Of a DNA stretch of 40,908 bases, positions 8,485-17,400 are shown piece by piece (the first letter of the stretch is position 1; every line of letters begins with the position of its first letter). Where the stretch lies: assembly GCA_944326015.1 (NCBI GenBank), contig CALVCJ010000009.1:1-40908 (forward strand), written 5' to 3'. The stretch comes from Candidatus Gastranaerophilales bacterium. GTDB taxonomy: Bacteria; Cyanobacteriota; Vampirovibrionia; Gastranaerophilales; Gastranaerophilaceae. A program made the position numbers and the translations under genes. The notes under the pieces were generated by a model. The model saw only the letters and a list, made by a program, of their open reading frames with translations, was not told where the DNA came from and did no database searches.

Positions 8485-9474
8485 ATTATCAAATTCAGAC
8501 CAATCAAATTTTTGTTTTTTGGCAAAATTTAAAAGAGAATTTCTATTGAGTTTTGTCAAACGATCGTAAATTTCTTCAAAATTTTCATGGGCGTCCATTG
8601 AAATTATAGGAATATTTGCGCTCATAGCAAGCTTTTGAACTTTAACATCATAATTAACAGCACAAGTTTTTACCCCGCACTTAATTGCAATAAGCAAAGC
8701 ATGAAAACGCATAGCAATAAGATACTCCAGAGATGATATATGCTCGATAATGTTATCTTCAATTACAGAAACATTAATATCAGGGTTAATTGAAAGAATT
8801 ATGTTTTCAAATTTCTTACTTAAATCATAATCTTGAGAGTTCTGGAGTGATAAAATTTCAATCTTGCTGTCAGAAAATTTATCTACAACAAATAAGGCAA
8901 GTTTATACAAAAGATTATCATTCACAGTTTTAAAATCTCTAAGCTGAATTCCGACAATACCTTGTTTATTATTCGCTTTCACACCAAGTGAATAAACAGG
9001 GTCACAAACAAGTTTTGCGTTAATATTCCAATTTTTCAAAAGGCTCAAACTGATTTCATCTCTAACCGTTACCAAAGTGCAGTATTTTAATACATTTTTT
9101 ACAATAATTTTTGAAATAAAACTGTATAGAGGGCCTATTCCTTGGGCAAAAATTATAACTTTTTTATTAAAAAACAATCCCAGAGCAATTATAAAAGAGT
9201 AATAAATTAAACTCTTTATACTTGTAGCATCCTGAAGCAGGCTCCCTCCTCCGGAAATCAAAACATCAGAAGATTTAATGACATTTATAACATTTTTTAT
9301 ATCAAATCTTTTGACAGAACAAACACTATAAGTTCTTGATGTAAATTCACAGTCAGAGGAAAGAACAGTAACATCAGCATTAATATCCTTTAAATGCTTT
9401 ACTAAAACAGCTAGAATAGCCTCGTCACCGAAATTCCTAAATCCATAATATCCGGAAATAACGCATTTAATCAT
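8464..9474 (-). CDS. csaB: polysaccharide pyruvyl transferase, CsaB type
   Basis: A 336-aa enzyme of the polysaccharide pyruvyl transferase family, which adds ketal-linked pyruvate to cell-wall polysaccharides to anchor S-layer or surface proteins. The N-terminal GYYGFRNFGDEAILAVLVKH motif is typical of CsaB, followed by LISGGGSLLQD, FAQGIGPL and the C-terminal MRFHALLIAIKCGVK with the conserved His. I chose the ATG at 9474 (MIKCVISGYYG), preceded by GGTG, over an upstream start inside kdgK. It overlaps the stop of kdgK by 8 nt, so the two are translationally coupled. An S-layer or pyruvylated cell-wall polymer is implied. Confidence 0.9.
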   Translation of the reverse strand: MIKCVISGYYGFRNFGDEAILAVLVKHLKDINADVTVLSSDCEFTSRTYSVCSVKRFDIKNVINVIKSSDVLISGGGSLLQDATSIKSLIYYSFIIALGLFFNKKVIIFAQGIGPLYSFISKIIVKNVLKYCTLVTVRDEISLSLLKNWNINAKLVCDPVYSLGVKANNKQGIVGIQLRDFKTVNDNLLYKLALFVVDKFSDSKIEILSLQNSQDYDLSKKFENIILSINPDINVSVIEDNIIEHISSLEYLIAMRFHALLIAIKCGVKTCAVNYDVKVQKLAMSANIPIISMDAHENFEEIYDRLTKLNRNSLLNFAKKQKFDWSEFDNLLFCAK

Positions 9475-10411
9475 TATTACACCTATATATGGAATATACC
9501 TGTTCTTTTGTGGGGATAGATTTAATTGCGCCAATTTCTTTTGCCTGAAGACCTGCTACAATTGACGCAAATTTTGTTGCTTCAAATTCAGTAAATCCGT
9601 GGGTTAACGCATGAAGATAGCCGCCGTTAAATGTATCTCCAGAACATGTTGTATCTACATAATCAGTAGTATAAAAATTTGTAAAAGTAATATTACCGTT
9701 ATACCCCGTAAAATAACCTTTTTCTTCAGAGGATTTAAGTACAACCGTACTAATTCCCATATCCCAGAGTTTCTTAATAATATTTTCATATGAATCTATT
9801 TCTAAAATATTAATAGTGTCATGCTTTGTATTCATAAAAAGAATATCGACATACTCACAAACTCTGAAAAAAGCTTCTCTGGCATCATCCACGGTAGTAA
9901 GCGTAGAATAATAATTCGGATCATAAGCAGTTGTAATAGCATTTTCTTTTGCAAATTTAAATGCATATTCAACAGCTTCACCTGCAGAAGGAGAAAGCGA
10001 TTGTGTCACACCCGATGCGTAAATCACATCAGCGTATTTTATGTAATCTTCATTTATATCATCAACAGATAATTTTGAAGGCGCAATTTTTTTTCTGTAA
10101 TGTACAACCTCTTTTTCATTAAGAGCCGGTCTTGAGATAATATACAATCCGTTAGGTTCATTGACAAAACGAATACCGGAAACGTCAAGTCCTTCTTTTT
10201 CCCAGCTTTCGATAAGATAATCTTTAAAAGGATCGTTGCCAACACACGAAATAAATCCAACTTTTGAGCCCATTCTAAGTGCGGAAATTGCAGTTGCAAG
10301 AGCATCACCGCCATAATATTTATATAGACAAGCTGATTCAGACATTTTTGCATTCGCCGATAATTCAATCAAACTTTCTCCGATAGCTAAAATATCTAAT
10401 TTATCATTCAT
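9467..10411 (-). CDS. kdgK: PfkB-family sugar kinase, probable 2-keto-3-deoxygluconate kinase
   Basis: A 314-aa ribokinase/PfkB-family kinase. It begins with LAIGESLIELSANA, has the GGDALATAISALRMG substrate segment and the C-terminal PfkB signature DYVDTTCSGDTFNGGYLHAL, where the catalytic Asp lies in CSGD (the usual GAGD has Cys-Ser here). Because the next gene upstream in the operon, 2 nt away, is a KDPG/KHG aldolase, the likely reaction is phosphorylation of 2-keto-3-deoxygluconate to KDPG. Fructokinase or another sugar specificity remains possible. Ribosome-binding site AAGGG precedes the ATG. The operon order is eda-kdgK-csaB. Confidence 0.85.
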   Translation of the reverse strand: MNDKLDILAIGESLIELSANAKMSESACLYKYYGGDALATAISALRMGSKVGFISCVGNDPFKDYLIESWEKEGLDVSGIRFVNEPNGLYIISRPALNEKEVVHYRKKIAPSKLSVDDINEDYIKYADVIYASGVTQSLSPSAGEAVEYAFKFAKENAITTAYDPNYYSTLTTVDDAREAFFRVCEYVDILFMNTKHDTINILEIDSYENIIKKLWDMGISTVVLKSSEEKGYFTGYNGNITFTNFYTTDYVDTTCSGDTFNGGYLHALTHGFTEFEATKFASIVAGLQAKEIGAIKSIPTKEQVYSIYRCNND

Positions 10412-10413
10412 AT

Positions 10414-11022
10414 TTAACCCTTCAATTCTTTAATAACCTTTTTAGCTCTGACAGTAATTTCTGCAAGGGAATACCCATCATAGAAATCCCGACCTATACC
10501 GACAACTGAAGCCCCTGCTTTAATATAAGAACTAATTTCATCAATTTTAACATTACCGAGAGGCATAACATTTAAAAAAGGCATAGGCCTGAGTAAATCT
10601 TCAATATACATAGCTCCGCCAAGTGCTGTGACAGGATAAATTTTTATCAGCGGAATACGTGCCTTCCATGCATTGTAAGCCTCATTTGCAGTAGAAGTTC
10701 CTGCAATATAAGGGATTTCTTTATCTTTTGATATTTTTACAAGATTCATTGAAAAAATAGGTGAAGATAATATTTTTGCGCCGGATAAGATTGCAGCCTC
10801 AGCCTGAAGTGAGGTAATAATTCCACCTGCACAAACAACAGCATGTTTTGAAATTTCTTCAATTGCTCTGTATATAGAAATATTTTGAACATTTATTTCT
10901 AAAATTTTTATTCCACCCTCAATTAACGCCATGGCCATATCAACAGTTTTCAAATAATCAGGGCACCTTAAAATAGGCATTATTTTTTCATCAGACAACG
11001 ATTTAATTAAATTTTCATTCAT
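10414..11022 (-). CDS. eda: 2-dehydro-3-deoxyphosphogluconate (KDPG) aldolase
   Basis: A 202-aa class I aldolase of the KDPG/KHG family that splits KDPG into pyruvate and glyceraldehyde 3-phosphate. The Schiff-base lysine is in LIKIYPVTALGG (Lys127), the acid-base Glu in LEINVQN (Glu42), and the phosphate-binding region is near GNVKIDEISSYIKAGASVVGIG. Length matches the family. It opens the minus-strand operon eda-kdgK-csaB, with AAGGAT before the ATG. No 6-phosphogluconate dehydratase is visible, so a full Entner-Doudoroff route cannot be claimed; uronate or KDG use is as likely. Confidence 0.9.
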   Translation of the reverse strand: MNENLIKSLSDEKIMPILRCPDYLKTVDMAMALIEGGIKILEINVQNISIYRAIEEISKHAVVCAGGIITSLQAEAAILSGAKILSSPIFSMNLVKISKDKEIPYIAGTSTANEAYNAWKARIPLIKIYPVTALGGAMYIEDLLRPMPFLNVMPLGNVKIDEISSYIKAGASVVGIGRDFYDGYSLAEITVRAKKVIKELKG

Positions 11023-11077
11023 AAACTATCCTTTTTTCAAAATTTATTATATCATAAAATAAAATCAGAGGGAAAGT

Positions 11078-13024
11078 ATGGCAAATCTTAGAACATTTAT
11101 AAAATCTAAATTATTTTTTATATATACATTTTTATTACACGCTTTTTTATCCATAGTTTTGATAATTATTTCCTGGTATGCTCTTGAACCCAAAGTATAT
11201 AACTTCATGATGCAAAATTTTACCGCAGCTGATTATGGGGATAAAAATATAGCAGTTATAGTTATAGATGACAAATCAATACAAAGACACAGATGGCCAT
11301 GGAAAAGAGAGTTATATGCAAAAATCTTTGAATTCCTAAATACATACTCATCCCCCAAAATAATAGGCTATGATGCCATATTATCCTCTTCTGAAGACAA
11401 AAAATCAGATCAAATATTATTTGATACCCTTACTCAAATAAATAATCTTGTAGTTGGATTTAGTCCGCTTTCTGAGATAAACCATTCACAAAAAGATTAT
11501 TTACAAAAATTTCATGACAAATTTAAAATTAATATTACTGACAACAGGTCAGTGAATTATCCCACGCTTTACAATAGTCTATCAAAATTTCCTGATGCAT
11601 ATTTTAATTCGGTAAAATATGCAGGTTCAGTAAACATAAACCAGGATTATGACGGTTATTTGAGAAGGGCTGACTCAATTATAACTGTAGGTTCATATAA
11701 CTTTCCGTCACTCGCTATCAGAATGTACTTGTTATTGAATAATTCCGACAAAATAACGTTAAACGACAATGTATTAGTATTTAATGAGACGGGCTTGGTA
11801 ATTCCTGCAGAGCAGAGTCCTGAAGGAGTACAGAATTTTACAAGATATTACAAAAAATATCCAAATTCAGAATATACACATAAAAAATACTCGGCAATCG
11901 ACATTATAGATTCTCTTGAGAATTTGAAATCAGGTAAAAAGCCTATCATATCACCGGAAGAATTTAACAATAAAATCGTATTTGTCGGTGCAAATGCCAA
12001 GGGTGCAGGACTTGCTCTAGAAGATGCTTTGCCTACTCCTATACTTCATCAGCATCCTGGAGTTGACATTCAAGCAACGTATCTGGATAATCTGCTCAAT
12101 GATAAATTTATAAGAACAACATCACTTGTACAGGATTTGCTCATTATAGTCCTGCTGAGTATTACTGCATTTGTTATTATAAGCAAATTAACAATATTTA
12201 AATCAATTATTTCAATAATATTAACTGGTATAATCTATTTTATTGCAGCAATTATATGTTATAAAAACGGAATAGCACCAAACGTTATTACTCCTCTTGT
12301 AATTCAGCTTGTTACCATGATTTTCGGCTATTCTTACCGATTTATACTTGAAGGCCGAAATAAAGAAAAAATTAAAAATGCAATGGGTAAATATCTTTCG
12401 CAGGATATTATGAAAAATGTTGTTCAAAACATTGATGACATAAAACTCGGAGGGAAAAAAGCTAATGTTACCGTACTGTTTGCGGATATAAGAGGTTTTA
12501 CTAGTATGAGTGAAAAAATGACTGCGGAAGAAGTGTCAGTAATTCTTAATGAATATTTTTCAGAAATTGAACCGATTATCGCAAAATACAACGGCGTTAT
12601 CAATAAATTTATCGGCGATGCTGTTATGGCAATTTTTGGAGAACCCATTCAGGATATAAACCATCCGCAAAACGCTGTAAAGTGTGCTTATGATATGCTC
12701 AAAAAAGTTGATCAGCTTCAAGATAAATGGCTTTTTGAAGGTAAACCAAAAATTGAAATAGGTATAGGTATTAACACAGGTGAGGCCTTTGTAGGAAATA
12801 TAGGTTCCGAAAAGCGTCTTGAATACACAGTAATCGGTGATACCGTAAATCTTGCAAGCAGAATTGAAAGCTACAATAAAGTTTACAAAACAAATCTGCT
12901 TATAAGTAGTTCAACATATTCATACGTAAGCGATATTACGGATGTTATAAAAATTACTGATGTCACCATCCGGGGAAAATCGAAAAAAACCGATATTTAC
13001 GAGGTACTAAGGATAAGTGATTGA
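11078..13024 (+). CDS. CHASE2-domain class III adenylate cyclase
   Basis: A 648-aa membrane sensor cyclase. It has an N-terminal TM segment (about 12-36), then a large extracytoplasmic CHASE2 sensor (about 45-340; NIAVIVIDDKSIQRHRWPW and AIDIIDSLE are typical). Three TM segments follow (about 350-425), then a class III nucleotidyl cyclase catalytic domain (about 460-645). The metal-binding Asps are in FADIRGFTSM (about residue 470) and IGDAVMAIFG (about 514). A Lys in NKFIGD and YTVIGDTVNLASRIE fit ATP as substrate. It probably makes cAMP in response to an unknown external signal. Ribosome-binding site AGAGGGA. Its stop overlaps the recG start by 8 nt. Confidence 0.93.
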   Translation: MANLRTFIKSKLFFIYTFLLHAFLSIVLIIISWYALEPKVYNFMMQNFTAADYGDKNIAVIVIDDKSIQRHRWPWKRELYAKIFEFLNTYSSPKIIGYDAILSSSEDKKSDQILFDTLTQINNLVVGFSPLSEINHSQKDYLQKFHDKFKINITDNRSVNYPTLYNSLSKFPDAYFNSVKYAGSVNINQDYDGYLRRADSIITVGSYNFPSLAIRMYLLLNNSDKITLNDNVLVFNETGLVIPAEQSPEGVQNFTRYYKKYPNSEYTHKKYSAIDIIDSLENLKSGKKPIISPEEFNNKIVFVGANAKGAGLALEDALPTPILHQHPGVDIQATYLDNLLNDKFIRTTSLVQDLLIIVLLSITAFVIISKLTIFKSIISIILTGIIYFIAAIICYKNGIAPNVITPLVIQLVTMIFGYSYRFILEGRNKEKIKNAMGKYLSQDIMKNVVQNIDDIKLGGKKANVTVLFADIRGFTSMSEKMTAEEVSVILNEYFSEIEPIIAKYNGVINKFIGDAVMAIFGEPIQDINHPQNAVKCAYDMLKKVDQLQDKWLFEGKPKIEIGIGINTGEAFVGNIGSEKRLEYTVIGDTVNLASRIESYNKVYKTNLLISSSTYSYVSDITDVIKITDVTIRGKSKKTDIYEVLRISD

Positions 13025-15395
13025 CAATATTGAACAACTGAAAAAAGCTATTGAAATTGAAATTCATTACAAATATATTGACATTCACGGTAAAACTCAA
13101 ACTTTTTCCGGCTTTATTAGAAATCAAGCAAAAAAATATTACAATCTTTCTAAAAGAAATCCTAAATGGGCTGTACTTATAGAAATATTTGAACACTACC
13201 CATTTGCTGGAATAAATGAGAGAAGAAAAAGCATAGACAGACTTATTAAGGTTTTAAAATCAGAAACAACACCTAAAGAAACTGAAAAAAAAATCCACAG
13301 CAAAGAAAAAACAGCAAAAAATACAGATGTCATGTATCTGAAAGGAGTTGGTCCAAAAATTGCCTATAAATTAAATAAACTAGGGATTTATACAGTAGAA
13401 GATCTCATTTTTTACTTCCCTAAAAAGCATATTGACTATTCATCAAGAACACTTATTAAAAACTTGAGAGAAGGTGAAACTACAACTGTTTTTGGATACA
13501 TAAAATCAGTTTCTGCATTTAATACAAAAAACAAACTTTCAGTTATAAAGGTGACTGTTGCCGATGAGAGTGGAAAGATTGACCTGAGCTTTTTTCAGGC
13601 AAACTCAAACAGGTATATTATCGAAAGAACTAAAGCGCAGTTCCCGCGAAATTCCGCTATAATGCTTTCCGGAACAGTAAAAAGAAACAATTACGACGGG
13701 AAATTAACTTTTGATAAACCGAATTATTCAATAATGTCAGGCGAATTTTCGGAAGGTAGTAATTCAAACCTTGATATTGCAAGAATTGTACCTGTTTATT
13801 CAGTATGTGAAGACCTTAGGATAAAAGTTTTAAGACGAGCAATTTATAATGCAATTCAAATATACAAAGACGATATTGTAAATATTATTCCTGACTATAT
13901 AAGAGAGAAATACGGAATTCTAGACAAAAAAATTGCGATTGAACAGATTCATTTTCCAGAAAGTATGGAACTACTCAATCAGTCACGTTACTCTTTAATA
14001 TTTGAAGAACTTTTTATTATCCAGCTGAAACTTGCAAGACTAAAAGAACAGAATTCCCATAACCATTCAGCTCTTTCGCTGCAAATAAAAGAAAACGGAC
14101 TTGTAAAAAAATTTATTGAGAGTTTGCCGTTTGAACTTACAGGATCTCAGAAAAAGGCAGTAAATGAAATTTTACATGATCTTAATTCAGATATACCTAT
14201 GGCAAGGCTTCTTCAAGGGGATGTCGGCAGCGGTAAAACAGTTGTCGCAACAATAATGCTGCTAGCCGGCGTTGAAAATGGATATCAAGGAGCATTAATG
14301 GCTCCCACAGAAATTTTAGCCCAACAGCATTATAATAATCTTGTAAGCTGGTTGACTCCTTTGGGAATAAGTGTAGGACTTTTTTTAGGAAGTCAGGGGA
14401 AAAAAATCAGAGAAAAATTCAGGACAGATCTAAGAAACGGCCAGATGGATATTGCAGTAGGAACACATGCTCTTATTCAAGAGGATGTTGATTTTTATAA
14501 CCTCGGAGCAATTGTAGTAGACGAACAGCACAGGTTCGGTGTAAAACAAAGAAATGTATTAAAGAAAAAGTCCAAAAATCCCCAAATACTGACTATGACA
14601 GCAACACCTATTCCTAGAACACTCGCGCTTACTTTGCACGGCGACCTTGATTTAACGGTAATTGATGAACTTCCAAAAGGCAGAAAGCCTGTAAAAACTT
14701 CTCTTATAACATCTCACAGAGGTGTATATAATTTAATAAAACAGGAAGTCGACACAGGAAGGCAGGCATATATTGTTTATCCGCTAATTGATGAAAGCGA
14801 AACTTTATCAGCTAAAGCCGCAACAATTGAAGCTGAAAAATTACGAAATGAAGTTTTCCCTCAATACAAAATAGGTCTTCTTCACGGAAAACTAAAAAAT
14901 GATGAAAAAGATCAGATTATGGCAGATTTTAAAAACAAAAAATATGATATTCTGGTTTCTACAACAGTTGTTGAAGTCGGCGTTGATGTTCCAAATGCAA
15001 CAGTTATGCTTATTGAAAACGCAGAACGATTCGGACTTTCACAGCTTCATCAGCTGAGAGGACGCGTTGGAAGAAGTAATATGCAATCATACTGCATATT
15101 ATACACAGCCACCAGATCTCAAGAAACTAAAGAACGTTTGAATATAATGACGCAAACAAACGATGGGTTTGTGATAGCAGAAAAAGATTTACAGCTTAGA
15201 GGCCCTGGTGAATTTCTTGGAACACGACAAAGCGGACTGCCTGATTTAATAATTTCAGATATTGTAAGAGATGCTAAAATTCTTGAGATGGCAAGGAATG
15301 AAGCTATAAATTTTGTAAAAAAACAAAATGCCGATGACTATCCACTTTTACAAGAAGCCTCTTCTCTACAACTTATAACCAGTCTTGATATTTAA
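13017..15395 (+). CDS. recG: ATP-dependent DNA helicase RecG
   Basis: RecG (792 aa) remodels stalled replication forks and Holliday junctions. The wedge/OB region starts near residue 105 (LKGVGPKIAYKLNKLGIYTVEDLIFYFPKKHIDYS). Walker A is LLQGDVGSGKT (about 397-407), followed by APTEILAQQHY, the DEQH box (VVDEQHRFG, about 502), TMTATPIPRT and a C-terminal helicase half with GRVGRS. It is about 100 residues longer than E. coli RecG because of an N-terminal extension, a feature also found in cyanobacterial RecGs. The GTG start at 13017 overlaps the end of the cyclase gene; AAGGATAA lies just upstream, so translational coupling is likely. Confidence 0.96.
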   Translation: MIDNIEQLKKAIEIEIHYKYIDIHGKTQTFSGFIRNQAKKYYNLSKRNPKWAVLIEIFEHYPFAGINERRKSIDRLIKVLKSETTPKETEKKIHSKEKTAKNTDVMYLKGVGPKIAYKLNKLGIYTVEDLIFYFPKKHIDYSSRTLIKNLREGETTTVFGYIKSVSAFNTKNKLSVIKVTVADESGKIDLSFFQANSNRYIIERTKAQFPRNSAIMLSGTVKRNNYDGKLTFDKPNYSIMSGEFSEGSNSNLDIARIVPVYSVCEDLRIKVLRRAIYNAIQIYKDDIVNIIPDYIREKYGILDKKIAIEQIHFPESMELLNQSRYSLIFEELFIIQLKLARLKEQNSHNHSALSLQIKENGLVKKFIESLPFELTGSQKKAVNEILHDLNSDIPMARLLQGDVGSGKTVVATIMLLAGVENGYQGALMAPTEILAQQHYNNLVSWLTPLGISVGLFLGSQGKKIREKFRTDLRNGQMDIAVGTHALIQEDVDFYNLGAIVVDEQHRFGVKQRNVLKKKSKNPQILTMTATPIPRTLALTLHGDLDLTVIDELPKGRKPVKTSLITSHRGVYNLIKQEVDTGRQAYIVYPLIDESETLSAKAATIEAEKLRNEVFPQYKIGLLHGKLKNDEKDQIMADFKNKKYDILVSTTVVEVGVDVPNATVMLIENAERFGLSQLHQLRGRVGRSNMQSYCILYTATRSQETKERLNIMTQTNDGFVIAEKDLQLRGPGEFLGTRQSGLPDLIISDIVRDAKILEMARNEAINFVKKQNADDYPLLQEASSLQLITSLDI

Positions 15396-15430
15396 CATTT
15401 TGTTATCATATATCTATTTTAGGGCATATA

Positions 15431-15450
15431 GATACCATAGGGATAGTATC
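15431..15450. repeat. imperfect hairpin downstream of recG
   Basis: GATACCAT and ATAGTATC form an 8-bp stem with one mismatch around AGGG. A T-rich stretch follows 10 nt later (TTATTTTTT), so it may act as a weak terminator for the cyclase-recG unit. Confidence 0.35.
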
Positions 15451-15587
15451 TGCACTCTTATTTTTTGAAATACAGCCAAAACTTATTTGTAAAGATATGT
15501 AACAATAACAATACATAAATGGCAATTATTTAAAAAGTATATACTTTATATATACATATAGAGAGAATAAAAGATGGAGAACATGCC

Positions 15588-16667
15588 ATGGGTAATTATG
15601 GTATAACCGGTTGGTCAGCCGGCAGTAGACAATCATTAACCTATAATTTAAAAGCAGGTCAATTCAGAGGAATGGGCAGAGTTCGCGTGCCTAATCAGAC
15701 AACTATTATAAATAATAATGTGTTTACCGGCGGCTATGGAGTATATGATAATCATAACTGCGGCGACACAACACCAAAATGGATGAACTGGATGATGGGG
15801 CTTGGTTTTGCCGGTACTATACTTGGCGGCATACTTAACCTGTTTGGAATTGGTGGAGGAAGCACACCACCTGTAGATGATGGCAGCGATAAAAAAACAA
15901 CAGAAACAACTGAATACAAAACTGTTATGGATCAAATGAAAGAGATTCAGGAACAAAATCAAAAAATTCAACAGCAGATTATTGAAATGCAGAAAGTCAT
16001 AAAAGGAGATAAGAAAGTAGAAAAAGAAGAAGTTGAAGAAGAAGTTGTTGTTGAAAAAAAAGAAGAAGAAAAAGTTGAAAAAGAAGAAGAAAAAACAACG
16101 ACTAAACCGGATTTTACAAATGGCCAGACAGTAAAAGTCAGAGACTTTAAATTAGGTTCAAGAGCAGACATAAGCGGAGCTGTTACTGTTAACCAAGATG
16201 GAAGTATCAGCATAAAAGATGTAATAAATACATACACATATAAGAAAACAGGCACTGCAATATATAATGGTCAAGAATATCCGTTATATGAATGCACAGG
16301 CGCAATACGTAACAGTGACGGCAAACAAATGAATATAACAAATCAGCAATATATACTTGTCAATGGTGAATTAATACAACCTAATGATATGAATTTGTCA
16401 GGACTTGGTTCTGGAACGGTACGCAAAAACACCACCAACCCAATACAGAGTGGACTTAACTTGTCACAACAGGAAGTAAATACTCTTAATAATGCTAAAA
16501 CTCTGGTCAGTAAGGCTTTCCCTAATGAAAGTAAAAATATAGAAGTAAGCATAAAAGACGGAAAGCCTGTTTACAAATATAAGGGTAACTCTAAGGAATA
16601 CAGTGATATTCAGACATTAGCAAGAGAAAACTTCGATCCGAATTATGCAAAGTCTAAAACAGAGTAG
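15588..16667 (+). CDS. orphan protein with hydrophobic segment, coiled coil and Lys/Glu tract
   Basis: A 359-aa protein of unknown family. Residues 1-65 are Gly/Asn/aromatic-rich. Residues about 66-89 form a hydrophobic Gly-rich segment (WMMGLGFAGTILGGILNLFG) that could insert in a membrane. Residues 110-138 form a Gln-rich coiled coil (MDQMKEIQEQNQKIQQQIIE). Residues 142-170 are almost only Lys, Glu and Val. The rest is a beta-like domain (VKVRDFKLGSRADISGAVTV). There is no signal peptide. Ribosome-binding site GGAG lies 8 nt before the ATG. It stands alone between recG and an inverted-repeat element. The composition resembles structural or secreted proteins, but no function can be assigned. 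Confidence 0.82.
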   Translation: MGNYGITGWSAGSRQSLTYNLKAGQFRGMGRVRVPNQTTIINNNVFTGGYGVYDNHNCGDTTPKWMNWMMGLGFAGTILGGILNLFGIGGGSTPPVDDGSDKKTTETTEYKTVMDQMKEIQEQNQKIQQQIIEMQKVIKGDKKVEKEEVEEEVVVEKKEEEKVEKEEEKTTTKPDFTNGQTVKVRDFKLGSRADISGAVTVNQDGSISIKDVINTYTYKKTGTAIYNGQEYPLYECTGAIRNSDGKQMNITNQQYILVNGELIQPNDMNLSGLGSGTVRKNTTNPIQSGLNLSQQEVNTLNNAKTLVSKAFPNESKNIEVSIKDGKPVYKYKGNSKEYSDIQTLARENFDPNYAKSKTE

Positions 16668-16693
16668 TATACCTTAAAAGCAAATTAAACAGT

Positions 16694-16853
16694 GACATAT
16701 ACAGCAGTTTACATCAATTAATAATAAAAACCTCATGCTGGCTAGTTTCAGCATCTCATAACAGTTAAACTCTGAAATAAATTCAAAGCATGAAATGAAT
16801 TTATTTCAGGGCTGAGAATTTAGATATTGTTTGATGTAAACTGCGATATATCC
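16694..16853. repeat. MITE-like nested inverted repeat, copy 2
   Basis: The outer arms share a perfect 14-nt inverted match, GCAGTTTACATCAA at 16704-16717 and its complement at 16831-16844, with looser pairing to 16694 and 16853. Inside are two hairpins: a GCTGGCTAGTTTCAGC unit (from 16736) and a perfect 14-bp inverted repeat CTGAAATAAATTCA/TGAATTTATTTCAG (16772-16785, 16796-16809). No ORF. The left arm is recognisably related to that of the element at 7101-7260 (GAC-TATA-AGCA-TT spacing). Confidence 0.65.
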
Positions 16854-16888
16854 ATTAAACAAAACTCCCTTAATTGGAAGTTTTGTTG

Positions 16889-16894
16889 TATAAT
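16889..16894 (+). promoter_or_regulatory. -10 element of rpiB within a hairpin region
   Basis: TGTATAAT: the TATAAT at 16889-16894 lies 30 nt before the rpiB ATG. It directly follows an inverted repeat (AACAAAACTCC at 16858-16868 against GGAAGTTTTGTT at 16876-16887), which could be a terminator-like or regulatory stem overlapping the promoter. Confidence 0.5.
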
Positions 16895-16924
16895 AGCAAA
16901 GTACAGTAGAAGTGAGGTTTTTCC

Positions 16925-17359
16925 ATGAAAAATATTAAAGTAGTTATTGGCTCGGATCATGGCGGTTTTGAATACAAAAAAGCTGTAATCGAATATTTAA
17001 AAAATCATAAAATAGATTACATTGATGTCGGGACATACAGCTACGATTCCTGTGATTATCCACCTATAGCCCAAAAAGCTGCAAAAAAAATTATTTCAGA
17101 GGAAGCAGACAAAGGGATACTAATCTGCGGAACTGGTATTGGCATGTCAATTGCAGCAAACAAGGTTAAAGGCATCAGAGCTGCACATTGCACTGATACG
17201 TTCAGCGCCAAAGCCTCAAGGGCACACAACAACGCAAATATTTTGTGCCTCGGAGAACGAATTACCGGAAAATCAATAGCTCTTGAAATTGTTGAGGTAT
17301 GGTTAAACTCTGAATTCGAAAAAGGTCGTCACGAAAAAAGAGTCGATATGATTGAATAA
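16925..17359 (+). CDS. rpiB: ribose 5-phosphate isomerase B
   Basis: A 144-aa RpiB/LacAB-family isomerase interconverting ribose 5-phosphate and ribulose 5-phosphate in the pentose phosphate pathway. Motifs: IGSDHGGFEYKKAV at the N-terminus, YDSCDYPPIAQKAA, and the catalytic-Cys region ILICGTGIGMSIAANKVKGIRAA, followed by ARAHNNANILCLGERI. Length is standard. Ribosome-binding site GTGAGG. rsfS follows 41 nt downstream and may share the transcript. Confidence 0.96.
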   Translation: MKNIKVVIGSDHGGFEYKKAVIEYLKNHKIDYIDVGTYSYDSCDYPPIAQKAAKKIISEEADKGILICGTGIGMSIAANKVKGIRAAHCTDTFSAKASRAHNNANILCLGERITGKSIALEIVEVWLNSEFEKGRHEKRVDMIE

Positions 17360-17400
17360 TTAATTTTCATGTTAAAATAAAAATAAAAAGGAAAGCAATT

